A program made the translations under genes and the position numbers. The notes below the pieces were generated by a model, which did not search any database, was not told where the DNA came from, and was given only the letters and a program-made list of their open reading frames with translations. From Alphaproteobacteria bacterium (GTDB lineage Bacteria; Planctomycetota; Phycisphaerae; UBA1845), in contig JANQQE010000011.1 of assembly GCA_028285105.1 (NCBI GenBank), positions 509,856-573,855 of the forward strand: DNA of 64,000 bases, in the 5' to 3' direction. This document shows positions 17,225 to 27,394 of this stretch, in pieces; position 1 is the stretch's first letter; every line of letters begins with the position of its first letter.

Positions 17225-18082
17225 ATGAAACCCGCCACCGCGAGACTCCTAATCTGGTGCCCCGATTCGACTGGAATTATCGCCGCCGCCACCGGTTTCC
17301 TCGCCGAACACCGGGCCAACATCCTCGAAGCCGATCAGCACAGCGACCCAGCCGACGGTGCGTTCTGCATGCGACTGGAATTTGAATCTGAAGAAATGGA
17401 CCTGTCGCGGGAGGAATTCAACGTCGCCTGGAAGCCGGTGGCTGAACGATTCGCGATGGAGTGGCGCATCGCCTATTCGACCGATCGCAAACGGATGGCG
17501 ATTATGGTCAGCAAGCAGGATCATTGTTTGCAAGACTTGCTCTACCGCCAGCGCTGCGGCGAATTGGATGCAGATGTTCCGCTCGTCGTCAGCAACCATC
17601 CCGATTGGTCGGACGCTCTCGATACCCAGGGCGTCGTCAATTTCACACTTCCGATCACCCCGTCGAACAAAGACAAACAAGAGCTACGCTTGCTGAAATT
17701 GCTCGACGAACACAGGATCGACTTTGTCGTCCTCGCCCGCTACATGCAGATTCTCAGCAGCAAAGTCGTCGACCGTTGGCCGTCGCGAATCATCAATATT
17801 CACCACAGCTTCCTGCCCGCATTCGCAGGAGGACGCCCCTACCATCAGGCGCACCAACGTGGCGTCAAAGTTGTCGGTGCCACCGCACATTATGTGACCA
17901 CCGACCTCGATGCCGGTCCAATTATCGCCCAAGACACGGTTCGCATTAACCATCGCGACACCGTAGACGATCTGGTCCGAAAAGGCCGCGATCTCGAACG
18001 CACGGTGCTTGCATCGGCGGTACGGCTGCACATCGAGGACAAAATATTGGTCCATCAAAATCGCACGATCGTTTTCGACTAA
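17225..18082 (+). CDS. purU: formyltetrahydrofolate deformylase
   Basis: Hydrolyses 10-formyltetrahydrofolate to formate and tetrahydrofolate, balancing one-carbon pools and feeding formate to PurT. The 285 residues comprise an N-terminal ACT-type regulatory domain (about 8-85; CPDSTGIIAAATGFLAEHRA) and a formyltransferase domain. The latter has RMAIMVSKQDHCLQDLLYR and NIHHSFLPAFAGGRPY-QAH, with the catalytic Asn and His. It also has VVGATAHYVTTDLDAGPII with the catalytic Asp. The ATG has AAGGA about 11 bases upstream, 14 bases after dat. Length and domain order are normal for PurU. Confidence 0.95.
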   Translation: MKPATARLLIWCPDSTGIIAAATGFLAEHRANILEADQHSDPADGAFCMRLEFESEEMDLSREEFNVAWKPVAERFAMEWRIAYSTDRKRMAIMVSKQDHCLQDLLYRQRCGELDADVPLVVSNHPDWSDALDTQGVVNFTLPITPSNKDKQELRLLKLLDEHRIDFVVLARYMQILSSKVVDRWPSRIINIHHSFLPAFAGGRPYHQAHQRGVKVVGATAHYVTTDLDAGPIIAQDTVRINHRDTVDDLVRKGRDLERTVLASAVRLHIEDKILVHQNRTIVFD

Positions 18083-18298
18083 CCACCCGGCACCATCGCT
18101 ACAAATGACGCAGCAAAATCAAGCCCACGAACACACTGTTCAGTTAAAACGTAATTGAATTGCGCTCATCAAAACTGGATGCGGTCAACGGATGGTATCG
18201 TAACCTCCGCATGAAGCTTGGGTCTTGTACGAGGCGAACGAATTGCGACCGGAGCGCGATCGCTTAGTCCGGTATCGGTCCAAATGGATGAGTTGGTT

Positions 18299-18328
18299 GG
18301 CGACTTGCGCTTGATTGCAAGCGTCGCC
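18299..18328 (+). other. stem-loop in leader of the phosphoesterase gene
   Basis: GGCGACTTGC (18299-18308) pairs with GCAA and GTCGCC (18317-18320, 18323-18328) with a 2-base bulge and an 8-base loop, ending 29 bases before the ATG at 18357. There is no T-run, so it is not a simple terminator. A role in translation or mRNA stability is possible but unproven. The rest of the gap 18083-18356 shows nothing recognisable. Confidence 0.4.
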
Positions 18329-18356
18329 ACCTGCTAGACACCTTGGGGGAGATGTC

Positions 18357-19151
18357 ATGGCGAAGGTAGTGGTCCGTCACATCGAATTGTCGCTCGACGG
18401 ATTGCAGCGCGGTGCGGATGGATTGCGCGTGATGCATTTGTCCGATCTGCACTTGCGAAAGTGGGGCCGGGTGGAGCGCGAAGTGCAGCGCCTGCTGACG
18501 GTCATCGATCACGACCTGCTGCTCATCACCGGCGACTTTTGCCATCGACCGCAACAGCATACCCGGGCGGCAGAACTGACCGCGCAAATCCTCGAACCGG
18601 TCGCGCCGAAGTACGGTATCTTCGCCGTGCTGGGCAACCACGATCTGCCATGCTTCACCGCCCATGAAACACCGATTCGATTTCTTCGAAATGACAACAC
18701 GCACGTCGAACTGGATACGGGTGGCGTCCTCTGTCTGGCTGGTGTGGAGCAAAGCCATCATCGACGGGGTGAAGCCCAAACCGCTCTGAAGGGTGCGTCG
18801 CCGAAACTCCCGCGAATTCTGTTGACTCACTACCCTTCAACCGCTTTTGAGTTACCATCGGCTTCCGGGATTCTGATGTTGGCTGGGCACACCCACGGTG
18901 GGCAGATTCGGATTCCCGGGATTGGCTGCGTGTTCAACAATGACCGGATTCCGGTCTCGATGTCGCGAGGTCTGCACATGGTCAATGGCAATTGGCTTCA
19001 CGTATCTGCTGGAATCGGAGCCTCGCCGCCCATTCCCACGCGGCTGTTCTGTCCGCCGGAAATAGGGCTCATCACCCTGAGAACGCGAGTTGAGCGTGCA
19101 GCACCTATTTACGAGGGCCAATCTTCCGGAAAAGTCGCAGTTGGTGTTTGA
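18357..19151 (+). CDS. calcineurin-like metallophosphoesterase
   Basis: The 264-residue protein has all binuclear metal motifs of the family: MHLSDLHLRKW (D-x-H), LLITGDFCHR (GD), AVLGNHDLPCF (GNHD), LLTHYPSTAF (H) and LAGHTHGGQIRIP (GHTH). The arrangement resembles YkuE/LpxG-type phosphoesterases, which act on membrane-lipid substrates such as UDP-2,3-diacylglucosamine, but the substrate cannot be settled here. There is no signal peptide or membrane anchor. ATG 18357 has GGGGGAG about 6 bases upstream. An in-frame start at 18315 is less likely because it runs through the stem-loop. Confidence 0.9.
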   Translation: MAKVVVRHIELSLDGLQRGADGLRVMHLSDLHLRKWGRVEREVQRLLTVIDHDLLLITGDFCHRPQQHTRAAELTAQILEPVAPKYGIFAVLGNHDLPCFTAHETPIRFLRNDNTHVELDTGGVLCLAGVEQSHHRRGEAQTALKGASPKLPRILLTHYPSTAFELPSASGILMLAGHTHGGQIRIPGIGCVFNNDRIPVSMSRGLHMVNGNWLHVSAGIGASPPIPTRLFCPPEIGLITLRTRVERAAPIYEGQSSGKVAVGV

Positions 19152-19530
19152 CTGGCAATTTGGCCATCCTTATATTCGGGTGGAGGGGCTTTTGCGCGGT
19201 TTTTTGCCCTCAAAGGGCACGATGCAAATCCGCCAGATTTTCATGCCCGTCTCTTTTGTGTGGTCACTTCGAATCCAACCCAGTTGAATTGTGCGCATAT
19301 TCTGAATCGGAAGAAATTCTCCGATCGACCAAGGGGGAGCGTTTGGGGTGAACTGGGTGGGTTGGTATTGAATTTCTTGAAGAGGCCTTGGGGGCTGGTT
19401 TTGAATGGGGCTGGGTGTCAGACTCTTGGTGTACCGTTGCATGAGCGACATATCTCGACAATGAAAACCGGTGCGAACCGCCGATAGCTGATATGGAATC
19501 GCCGACGAGATTGGTCGGCCAACAAACAAG
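19152..19530. other. gene-free gap
   Basis: About 380 bases between the phosphoesterase and the kinase. Short frames on both strands lack coding character. No clear promoter, repeat or terminator was found by eye. Confidence 0.5.
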
Positions 19531-20409
19531 ATGAGCATTGACGTTCCACATTACAGAATCATGTGCAAACTCGGTACCGGAGCCGACAGCACCATCTATC
19601 AGGCCAAAGCGCTGAAGACGGGGATCGTCTACGCCATCAAACACGTCAAAGTAACATCGCCCGAAAGTCATAAAACCATTGAATTGATGAAGGACGAACA
19701 CCAGTGCGGGTCGATGATGGACCACCCCGCCCTTCGCAAGACCTACGAGATGCGGTTGGTGAAGCGCCGTCTGACTCTCAAATCGGCGATGCTCTTTATG
19801 GAATACGTAGAAGGCAAGTCGCTCGCCGAAATCGCAACGAAAATCAGCGTATTGCAAGCGTTGTACCTGTTCGAAAAGGCGGCTGACGCACTGGCCGAAA
19901 TGCACAAAATTGGATTCGTCCATGCCGACCTAAAGCCGGGCAACATTCTGGTCATGGAGGAACAAGAGATCAAACTCATTGACTTCGGACAGTCCTGCAA
20001 AATCAATGAAGTGAAACCACGCATTCAGGGAACCATCGACTACATGGCCCCCGAGCAGGGAGCCAAGGAACGCCTCGACGCACGGACCGATGTGTTCGGC
20101 CTGGGGGCCACGTTTCACAAGGTTCTTACCGGTAAGCCTATCGCCACCAAGATGAACCAGAACCTAGACGTCCACTCACTGGGCCGGCTTGGTGTGCGCA
20201 AAACCGACAACGAACAGCCGTCTCTGGAAGAGCTTCCTCCGGTAATCTCAAAACTCATCATCGATTGCTGCCAGCAGGATCCCGAAAAACGCCCGAATGA
20301 CATGCACGACTTTATCTCGCGATGCCGGATGGCCCGTTTAACACTGGCCAAAGCCACGGAAACCGAGGAAGCCAACGCGGCCAAGAGAAGTCGTGCCGAC
20401 CAACCCTAG
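19531..20409 (+). CDS. soluble serine/threonine protein kinase (non-RD)
   Basis: The 292-residue protein is a Hanks-type kinase with nothing after the catalytic domain except a short charged tail. Seen are the Gly loop [18 protein letters not shown] with Lys37, helix-C Glu56, and the catalytic loop HADLKPGN with Asp133 and Asn138. DFG at 151-153 and [10 protein letters not shown] in the P+1 loop follow. The residue before the catalytic Asp is Ala instead of Arg, so this is a non-RD kinase that probably does not need activation-loop phosphorylation. No membrane segment or sensor domain is present, unlike most bacterial family members. Start ATG at 19531. Transketolase begins 167 bases downstream on the same strand, though any functional link is unknown. 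Confidence 0.92.
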   Translation: MSIDVPHYRIMCKLGTGADSTIYQAKALKTGIVYAIKHVKVTSPESHKTIELMKDEHQCGSMMDHPALRKTYEMRLVKRRLTLKSAMLFMEYVEGKSLAEIATKISVLQALYLFEKAADALAEMHKIGFVHADLKPGNILVMEEQEIKLIDFGQSCKINEVKPRIQGTIDYMAPEQGAKERLDARTDVFGLGATFHKVLTGKPIATKMNQNLDVHSLGRLGVRKTDNEQPSLEELPPVISKLIIDCCQQDPEKRPNDMHDFISRCRMARLTLAKATETEEANAAKRSRADQP

Positions 20410-20576
20410 TTCTGCAAATCACCGCTCGAACATTGCATTCGCCGGCTCACCTGTTATTTCTACGCTCATTCCAAGATCGCGAGTTCGGCGACCAGGCTGC
20501 GACCCGTATGCGGTTCAAGGTTCGGCTGTTCCCGTCAGCACTGGCCCCGACGACAACGCAATATGCAGGAGAAACT

Positions 20577-22595
20577 GTGTCAACCACAACGACTGCCGTC
20601 GAAAAAACGTGTATCGATACCATCCGCACCCTGTCGATGGATGCCGTTCAGCGGGCCAACTCGGGGCATCCCGGTGCGCCGATTGCGCTGGCCCCGCTGA
20701 CCTACACGCTTTATCGCAAGGTACTGCGATTTAATCCAAAGAACCCGGCGTTTGCCAATCGCGATCGATTTGTGCTGTCAAACGGTCATGCTTCGATGCT
20801 GCTCTATTCGACGCTGCACCTGAGTGGGTACGACGTGTCGATGGATGACCTCAAGCAGTTCCGTCAACTGCACAGCAAGACGCCTGGCCATCCAGAATAC
20901 GGCCACACCCCGGGGGTTGAAACCACAACCGGACCGCTAGGGCAAGGTGCGGCGAACAGTGTGGGGATGGCCGTCGCCGAACGATGGCTGGCTGCGTACT
21001 TCAACAGGCCCCAACATGAAATTGTTGACCATCGTGTTTACGCCGTGCTGGGTGACGGCTGCATGATGGAAGGCATCACCGCGGAAGCCGCATCATTCGC
21101 CGGTCATCAGAAACTCGACAATCTCACCTGGTTCTACGACAGCAACCGCATCACCATCGAAGGCGAAACGGATCTGGCTTACTCCGATGATGTGACCAAA
21201 CGCTTTGAGGCATATGGTTGGAATGTACTTTCGATTGAAAATGTCGAAGAAACCGACGAACTCTTGAAAGCCATCGATCAAGCCCACACCGAGTCGAACC
21301 GCCCCACGCTGATCATCACGCCAAGCATCATCGGATATGGCGCACCAACGCGTCAGAACACAGCCAAGGCCCATGGCGAACCGTTGGGCGACGACGAGAT
21401 TCGCGGTGCGAAGGAATTCTACGGTTGGTCGCACGGACCGTTTGAAGTTCCGGCTGATGTGAATGAAGCCTGGACGAACCAGTGTATCGCCAACGGCGAG
21501 ACGATCGAATCGCAGTGGAATGAGAAGTTCGATGCTTACGACAAGGCGCATCCTGAATTGGCCAAGGAGTGGCGTACACTGCAAGCAGGTGAATTTCCTG
21601 AGAGTTGGCGAGAGGCATTCCCGACATTCAACGCCGACGCGAAAGGGATGGCCACCCGGGCTTCCGGTGGAAAAACGCTGGCAGCCGTTTCGGCCAGCAT
21701 ACCTTGGCTCATCGGGGGAAGCGCCGACCTTGCGCCCTCGACGAAAACGCTGCTGCCCGACACCTCCGACATGAGTGCCGATCAACCGCTCGGTCGCAAC
21801 ATGCGATTCGGTATTCGCGAGCACTCGATGGCCGCGATCTGCAATGGCATTTGCCTCTCCAAACTTCGTCCGTTCGGCGCGAGTTTCATGGTCTTTACCG
21901 ACTACGCCCGCCCTTCGATTCGCCTCTCGGCGCTGATGGGTTTACCGGTGGCATACGTCTTCACGCACGACAGCATCGGGGTCGGTGAGGACGGTCCCAC
22001 GCATCAACCGGTCGAACATCTTGCGGCGCTGCGGGCGATTCCAAACCTCGATGTGTTCCGACCCGGCGATGCCAACGAAACCGCCGCTGCGTGGGAACAT
22101 ACGCTCCAATCCACTGAGCGTCCGGTCATGCTCTCGCTCTCGCGGCAGAACGTTCCGACTTTGGATCCGTCGGAATTCAACGATACAAGAACGGCGATCC
22201 GAGGCGGATACGTTTTGACGACGGATTCCGATGCACCGCAAGTCATCTTGATCGGCACTGGAACTGAACTGCAACACTGTGTCGCCGCGTACCGATCGCT
22301 CAAATCGGAAGGCATCAACGCGAGAATCGTTTCGCTGCCATGCTGGGAATTGTTTGAAAGACAAGATGAAGCCTACCGAGCATCGGTTCTACCGCCCGAA
22401 ATCACCGCCCGCGTCGGCATCGAAGCCGGAATCGCCATGGGGTGGGAGCGATACATCGGAAAAGACGGTATCATGATTTCGCACGAAACGTTCGGCATGT
22501 CTGCACCATGCGATGAAGTGATGGCCCACTTCGGCATTACGGCTGACGCGGTTGCAGACGCCGCACGCAAATTGATCCGACAATTGGCAAACTAA
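20577..22595 (+). CDS. tkt: transketolase
   Basis: This thiamine-diphosphate enzyme moves two-carbon ketol units in the non-oxidative pentose phosphate pathway. The 672 residues are the normal length. N-terminal [21 protein letters not shown] is followed by [13 protein letters not shown] and [15 protein letters not shown]. The ThDP motif is [19 protein letters not shown], ending in YDSN. The pyrimidine domain has [15 protein letters not shown] and [21 protein letters not shown] chose GTG 20577 because AGGAG lies 5 bases upstream and the length then fits the family. An open frame runs back to 20322 but overlaps the kinase gene. Transaldolase follows 29 bases downstream, so the two form a pentose-phosphate operon. 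Confidence 0.96.
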   Translation: MSTTTTAVEKTCIDTIRTLSMDAVQRANSGHPGAPIALAPLTYTLYRKVLRFNPKNPAFANRDRFVLSNGHASMLLYSTLHLSGYDVSMDDLKQFRQLHSKTPGHPEYGHTPGVETTTGPLGQGAANSVGMAVAERWLAAYFNRPQHEIVDHRVYAVLGDGCMMEGITAEAASFAGHQKLDNLTWFYDSNRITIEGETDLAYSDDVTKRFEAYGWNVLSIENVEETDELLKAIDQAHTESNRPTLIITPSIIGYGAPTRQNTAKAHGEPLGDDEIRGAKEFYGWSHGPFEVPADVNEAWTNQCIANGETIESQWNEKFDAYDKAHPELAKEWRTLQAGEFPESWREAFPTFNADAKGMATRASGGKTLAAVSASIPWLIGGSADLAPSTKTLLPDTSDMSADQPLGRNMRFGIREHSMAAICNGICLSKLRPFGASFMVFTDYARPSIRLSALMGLPVAYVFTHDSIGVGEDGPTHQPVEHLAALRAIPNLDVFRPGDANETAAAWEHTLQSTERPVMLSLSRQNVPTLDPSEFNDTRTAIRGGYVLTTDSDAPQVILIGTGTELQHCVAAYRSLKSEGINARIVSLPCWELFERQDEAYRASVLPPEITARVGIEAGIAMGWERYIGKDGIMISHETFGMSAPCDEVMAHFGITADAVADAARKLIRQLAN

Positions 22596-22624
22596 GCAAA
22601 TCGAGACCAGAGGAAAAGGTCATC

Positions 22625-23722
22625 ATGCACACGATGTTTGAAGAGCTATCTAAATGCGGCCAATCCATCTGGTATGACAACGTCCGCCGCGACATGCTTC
22701 GCGATGGGTCGATGCAGGCGCTGTTCGACGAAGGCATCCTCGGCGTTACTTCGAACCCCACGATTTTCGAGAAAGCCGTCACCGGAAGCGACGACTACGA
22801 CGAACAAATCCGCGAACTGATCGGGCAAAATCAAGATGCGTGGAACATCTACGACGCCATCACCCGCGACGACATCGCGGCGACGGCAGACCTGCTTCGT
22901 CCGGTTTATGACCAAACCGATGGCGTCGATGGATACGTCAGCATCGAAGTCAACCCGAAGCTCGCCTACGACATGGCCGGTACCCTCGCCGAAGCGCGGC
23001 GATTGTTTCAAACGCTCAATCGCCCGAACGTGATGATTAAAATTCCCGGAACGACGGAATGCATCCCCGCGATCGAAGAATCGATCGCAACGGGAATCAA
23101 CATCAACGTCACGTTAATCTTCAGCGCCGACGTCTACGAAGAAATCATGCAGGCGTACATAGGCGGATTGCAGCGCTACACCGATGCGGGCAACGATCCG
23201 TCGCGCGTCGCCTCGGTCGCATCGTTCTTTGTCAGCCGCGTGGACAGCGCCGTCGATCCGCAACTGGTCGATAAACCGGACGCCAGCGATCTGCTCGGCA
23301 AGATCGCAATCGCCAACAGCAAGATCGCCTACCAACGATACCTCAAGATCTTTGAAGGCAAGGCGTTCGCCAACTTGAAGGCAAAAGGCGCTCGCGTTCA
23401 AAGGCCGTTGTGGGCCAGCACCAGCACGAAAAACCCGACGTACTCACCGACACTCTACGTCGATACGCTCGTCGGTCCCAACACGGTAAACACCGCCCCG
23501 CCCGCCACCATCGACGCCATCAAAGCCGGCTTCGAAGTGTCACGCAAGGTGACCGAAAACATCGACGAAGCCAAAAGCGACCTGGCCAAACTCGAAGGCC
23601 TGGGCATCTTGTTGGCGAAGGTGACAGAAGATTTGCGAGAAGCAGGCGTCAAATCGTTCGCCAAATCATTCGAACAGTTGCTTGCCGCCATCGAATCCAA
23701 ACGATCGGCAATCGCCAGCTAG
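22625..23722 (+). CDS. tal: transaldolase
   Basis: Transfers a dihydroxyacetone unit in the non-oxidative pentose phosphate pathway through a Schiff-base lysine. The 365-residue product starts QSIWYDNVRRDMLRDGSMQA and GVTSNPTIFEKAV, typical of the longer class of bacterial transaldolases (about 360-380 residues). The active-site segment is NVMIKIPGTTECIPAI with the catalytic Lys, followed by GININVTLIFS and YIGGLQRY. RPLWASTSTKNPTYSPTLYV follows further on. The start ATG has AGAGGAAAAGG just upstream. It lies 29 bases after tkt in the same direction, so co-expression is likely. Confidence 0.95.
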   Translation: MHTMFEELSKCGQSIWYDNVRRDMLRDGSMQALFDEGILGVTSNPTIFEKAVTGSDDYDEQIRELIGQNQDAWNIYDAITRDDIAATADLLRPVYDQTDGVDGYVSIEVNPKLAYDMAGTLAEARRLFQTLNRPNVMIKIPGTTECIPAIEESIATGININVTLIFSADVYEEIMQAYIGGLQRYTDAGNDPSRVASVASFFVSRVDSAVDPQLVDKPDASDLLGKIAIANSKIAYQRYLKIFEGKAFANLKAKGARVQRPLWASTSTKNPTYSPTLYVDTLVGPNTVNTAPPATIDAIKAGFEVSRKVTENIDEAKSDLAKLEGLGILLAKVTEDLREAGVKSFAKSFEQLLAAIESKRSAIAS

Positions 23723-23762
23723 AGCGCCTTAAGTTCAGACGTAGCGATGCGGCAACACCGTC

Positions 23763-23782
23763 ATTCCCGTGCAAGCGGGAAT
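23763..23782. repeat. REP-like palindrome ATTCCCG-loop-CGGGAAT
   Basis: A 7-base-pair perfect stem (23763-23769 / 23776-23782) with a 6-base loop sits in the flanking text GTC-hairpin-CCAGG. It matches the widespread 'GTCATTCCCGCGAAAGCGGGAATCC' class of intergenic repeats known in many bacteria. It lies 40 bases after tal, between convergent genes, and may act as a transcription end or be a mobile REP relic. The remaining gap to 23991 shows nothing else. Confidence 0.7.
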
Positions 23783-23991
23783 CCAGGGGGACGCGAAGTC
23801 GATTTTGGTGAATACTGACCTCCGTACAACGCAGTGCTCACTGATGAAAACGCTACAGTTGCTTTGAAATTGCTATAACGAATGCCCAGAAATCTCGTCA
23901 AGACTGCAATTTCGTCAAGACTGCGCGGAATCTTGTTGTATCCGATTACGAAATGAAGGAATGATTCGTGCGTGGTTAAAAAGTTAAACAG

Positions 23992-24330
23992 TCATGCACC
24001 GGCATAGGATGTGGCTTCCCACTGATCGCGCCATTTTGCTTCGCGAGTGTTGACCCATTCCTTTGCAGCATCTTTCCAGTCCACATCCACCGCGCGTTCT
24101 TTTGAGATCTTGGTGCGATACGCTTCGATCTCTTTGATCTGAGCTTCGACGTCGCGGCGCATCTTGCGGCTGCGCCAATCGTCAGCGTGCGATGCTTCCC
24201 AACTCTCGACGACTTCTTCGAACGTCGGATCGTAACCGCGCTCGATACCGAGATAGTACTTGTGGACCAGGATTGCCCGATACTCGGATGGACGATACTT
24301 TTCTACGTCAACGGCTGAACTCGATTTCAT
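23992..24330 (-). CDS. small hypothetical protein, charged, tryptophan-rich
   Basis: A 112-residue soluble protein of unknown family, rich in Lys, Arg, Glu, Asp and Trp (YDPTFEEVVESWEASHADDW, then KMRRDVEAQIKEIEAYRTKI). It is probably all helical, with no signal peptide or membrane segment. I start at ATG 24330, which has GGGGTG about 9 bases upstream, although GTG and TTG codons lie in frame further up to 24345. Regular codon use and the conserved-looking W/D/E pattern suggest a real gene. No function can be given. It converges on tal. Confidence 0.65.
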   Translation of the reverse strand: MKSSSAVDVEKYRPSEYRAILVHKYYLGIERGYDPTFEEVVESWEASHADDWRSRKMRRDVEAQIKEIEAYRTKISKERAVDVDWKDAAKEWVNTREAKWRDQWEATSYAGA

Positions 24331-24656
24331 CTGTTTCACCCCCAAGACGATTCGAAAGAAAGTCTTGGAACACCCGCTTCAAACACTCGCAGCACTCACC
24401 GGTATTACAGGTTCGCGCAACCGTCAAAAACAAGCCCGTCGAAAAAGACCCTTTCAATGATCGGCAATAGTCATCGGTCAATGAAGCTCAAACCCATTAG
24501 TCCGAACAAAGCACAAGCACTGCACACGCGCTTTTAGGATCGGTGAATTATCCCAATGCCCCATGAAGACGGCAATAGGAAACTGATGAAAATCTCTGCG
24601 GCTGCGAAGTGGGGAATCTTATGCAGCACCATTTCTCGACCCAATCGGCGAAGGGC
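24331..24656. other. gene-free gap
   Basis: About 326 bases between the small hypothetical gene and the end of the glycyl-tRNA synthetase gene. It should contain the promoter of the former and the terminator of the latter, but no clear hairpin with a T-run or promoter pair was recognised. Confidence 0.45.
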
Positions 24657-26228
24657 TTAAGCGTGCAGTTGATCGCGCAGGTATTCGCCGCAGCGCGATT
24701 TATCGATCCGTTCCTGGCTGGCGTCGTCGCGATTGCGGACTGTTACTGTTCCATCTTCTTTCGTTTGCCCGTCAATTGTGAAGCAGCAAGGGGTGCCGGC
24801 TTCGTCCATGCGGGCGTATCGCTTGCCGATCGACTGCTTCGCATCGAACTGACAGGCGAACTGCTTGCGCAGTTCGTTGTAGATCGGTTCCGCCACTTCG
24901 GGCATGCCATCCTTCGCCACCAGCGGGAAAACAGCCGCTTTGATCGGGGCAAGGCGTGGGTGGAACTTCATGAATTCCGGACTGGCACGGTTCTCGTCGA
25001 CGGTGTACGCTTCGGTGATAAACGCCAACACGCTGCGATCGACCCCACCTGACGGTTCGATGACATACGGGACGAAGCGTTCCTTGCGTTGATCGTCGAA
25101 GTACGACAGATCCTTGCCGCTCTTGTCGATGTGAGCTCTGAGGTCGTAATCGGTGCGGTTGGCGATGCCCTCCAACTCGCTGACGCCGAACGGGAAATCG
25201 TATTCAACGTCGGCGCAACCCTTGGCATAGTGGGCCAGTTCGTTACCCTCATGTTCGCGAAGCACAAGCATTTCGCTTTTGAGGCCGAGACCCACGTACC
25301 ACTGGTGGCGCACGTCGCGCCAGAAGTTGTACCACTCGTCGGCTTCGGACGGATGGCAGAAGAATTCGATTTCGTACTGCTCAAACTCGCGCGAACGGAA
25401 GGTGAAGTTGCGAGGGTTAATTTCGTTGCGGAAACTCTTGCCAATCTGGGCGATCCCCAGCGGCAGCTTCACGCGCGATGAATCGATGACATTCTTGAAG
25501 TTCGCAAATATGCCCTGCGCGGTTTCAGGCCTCAAATACGCAATCGACGACGAATCCTGAAGCGCACCGATGTTCGTCTGGAGCATCAGATTGAACTCGC
25601 GCGGTTCGGTCAGTGTTCCTGGATTGTTTACATCAGGCCCAACGACGTACCGGAGTTGGGCATTCCACTCCGCGATGCTGAACAATGGAATTGCTGGTAT
25701 TGGATCAGGCAACTTCGCCTTTATTTTCTTCCCATATTTCTCGGCCTTCTTGAGCGCCAAGCGATAAGAGTCCTCGTCACCCTCCACATACGCGAACAAA
25801 CGATCCCAAGCGGAGTCGCTTCCACCGCGTTGATCGAAATCGGCAGGGTGAAGCACAATCAACTGGTCTGCGCGATATCGTTTCTTGGAGTCACGGCAAT
25901 CCATCATCGGATCGCTGAATCCACCGACGTGGCCGGACGCTTCCCAGACCTTCGGGTTCATGATGATCGAGCAATCGACGCCAACCATTTGAAACGATTT
26001 GCCATTCGGGCCAGCTGGCGGGTTCCGCACCATGTCGTGCCACCAGGCGTCTTTGACGTTCCGCTTCAGTTCGGTGCCAAGGGGACCATAATCCCAGAAA
26101 CCGCCGATCCCGCCGTAAATCTCGCTGGATTGAAAAATGAATCCGCGACGCCGGCACAAGGCGACGATCTTTTCCATCTTTTCTGCTTTCGACAGACCTG
26201 AATCTGATTTGCCTGGGTTTGCGGCCAT
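24657..26228 (-). CDS. glyQS: glycyl-tRNA synthetase, single-chain alpha2 (class IIa) type
   Basis: Charges tRNA-Gly. The 523-residue chain is the eukaryote/archaea-like dimeric form, not the two-subunit alpha2beta2 bacterial form. It starts KIVALCRRRGFIFQSSEIYGG, then GFWDYGPLGTELKRNV (motif 1 region), and has RPETAQGIFANFKNV. Motif 2 is FRNEINPRNFTFRSREFEQYE, followed by GVSELEGIANRTDYDL. Motif 3 appears as PYVIEPSGGVDRSVLAFI, and a C-terminal anticodon-binding domain includes AGTPCCFTIDGQT and VTVRNRD. It is somewhat longer than Gram-positive relatives (about 460) owing to an insert near 110-180. ATG 26228 has AAGGA about 9 bases upstream. The open frame extends to 26498, but that part lacks coding character. 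Confidence 0.95.
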   Translation of the reverse strand: MAANPGKSDSGLSKAEKMEKIVALCRRRGFIFQSSEIYGGIGGFWDYGPLGTELKRNVKDAWWHDMVRNPPAGPNGKSFQMVGVDCSIIMNPKVWEASGHVGGFSDPMMDCRDSKKRYRADQLIVLHPADFDQRGGSDSAWDRLFAYVEGDEDSYRLALKKAEKYGKKIKAKLPDPIPAIPLFSIAEWNAQLRYVVGPDVNNPGTLTEPREFNLMLQTNIGALQDSSSIAYLRPETAQGIFANFKNVIDSSRVKLPLGIAQIGKSFRNEINPRNFTFRSREFEQYEIEFFCHPSEADEWYNFWRDVRHQWYVGLGLKSEMLVLREHEGNELAHYAKGCADVEYDFPFGVSELEGIANRTDYDLRAHIDKSGKDLSYFDDQRKERFVPYVIEPSGGVDRSVLAFITEAYTVDENRASPEFMKFHPRLAPIKAAVFPLVAKDGMPEVAEPIYNELRKQFACQFDAKQSIGKRYARMDEAGTPCCFTIDGQTKEDGTVTVRNRDDASQERIDKSRCGEYLRDQLHA

Positions 26229-26785
26229 CCAACTTCGTCCTTTGCGTAATTGTGATCTACCAAGTGCAACCAAACGCCAATCAAAGCGGCGTGGCGAAGT
26301 CGCGTATCTATCAGATATTCGCTCATCCCACAAAGGAAGCCGGATCGCCCACCCGTCGCTGCGACCCAAACCAAAAGCATCCACCGGCCCGCCACGTTCA
26401 TCGGAAGCATCACCATCGACTCCAACGTTGCTCAAACGCCACACGCCCGTACAATTGAAAAAGGTCCGATAGTTGCCGCGCCGGATCGAACTGCTCATAT
26501 CTTCTTGCCGGCAAACGGTTTGGAAATTTGGCCTGAATGCGGCGTTTAGTCGGGCGCAGCGGCCTACGGGTTGCAGTTGGTTCCTACAGAGAGAAGCAAG
26601 GCGAATGAGCCCAAGAGGCCAAAGGAGCCCATCCGATGCAGTTCAACTGGTTCACAGTCTATTGGTTCTTCAGACGCAAAGCCAAAGTCGCCTTCCTGGC
26701 GGTGATGACCTACGCCGCGCTCTGCTAGCAGCGACGATTCTACGCCCATCGTCGGCTTTCGCTTTCCATCCATTTTGTTCAACAA
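26229..26785. other. gene-free gap upstream of glyQS
   Basis: About 557 bases between two minus-strand genes. It must contain the promoter of glyQS. No T-box-like element, leader peptide or strong hairpin was seen, and the frames present look non-coding. Confidence 0.45.
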
Positions 26786-27331
26786 TCAATTGCGTAAGTT
26801 GCGTGACCAGCGAAGACGTCCATCTTCCGGTTGGGGGCCGCGTAGGTTTCCTGTTTCTGAGGCGAAGTCGCAGATCGTTCCGATGATTCGCGAGGCATCT
26901 TCAGAGGGGATGCGGCGAATCAAATCGTGGACGTGGCCCAGCGCTTTCTCATGCACATCGAGCGTCCCCAGCCAGCGCGTCCGATCGTGGAACATCAACG
27001 TGACCGGAGCTGACTCCGGGGGAATCGCCCAGTAGTTAACCCAACCGTCTTCGTATTCTCTTAAGATATCGAGTACCGTCTGGATGGCCGTCGGGTCGGT
27101 GCAAACCGCTCGACGCATTTGTTTGATGCGCGTGTAGTTCGATTGGAACGGTTCCGAAAACTGTGGCAGACCAGGGTTGGCGACGAGATCGATGCGGCTG
27201 GCGGTTTCAAATCGCTTGAATGAAACTGTGGCGCAACCAAGGCATTGCATGACAAGAATCGCAGGCAAGGCGATTCCGAAAATTCTTGAGCAGTTTATAA
27301 AGCGTGTTCCCATCCTTGGTAGACACCTCAT
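26786..27331 (-). CDS. hypothetical probable lipoprotein
   Basis: The 181-residue product has a basic N-terminus, the hydrophobic stretch IFGIALPAILVMQCLGC with a usable lipobox (LGC), then about 145 residues of unknown fold containing WVNYWAIPPESAPVTLMFHD. It is probably an exported lipoprotein. Either ATG 27331 or ATG 27313 could be the start. No family is recognised. It lies downstream of, and in the same direction as, the DUF2304/glycosyltransferase pair, but whether it belongs to that cluster is unclear. Confidence 0.6.
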   Translation of the reverse strand: MRCLPRMGTRFINCSRIFGIALPAILVMQCLGCATVSFKRFETASRIDLVANPGLPQFSEPFQSNYTRIKQMRRAVCTDPTAIQTVLDILREYEDGWVNYWAIPPESAPVTLMFHDRTRWLGTLDVHEKALGHVHDLIRRIPSEDASRIIGTICDFASETGNLRGPQPEDGRLRWSRNLRN

Positions 27332-27394
27332 TGGAATTGGATCGCTGGGCGGGCCGTCCCCACCGCAGTTTGAATTCTTACGAATTGGTGGGTA

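Noticed and set aside
20322..20576. N-terminal extension of transketolase
   Set aside because: It overlaps the kinase gene, has no homology look, and the GTG at 20577 has a strong AGGAG and gives the normal length.
26229..26498. N-terminal extension of glycyl-tRNA synthetase
   Set aside because: The 90 residues lack coding character, and ATG 26228 has a proper Shine-Dalgarno sequence just before the conserved start.
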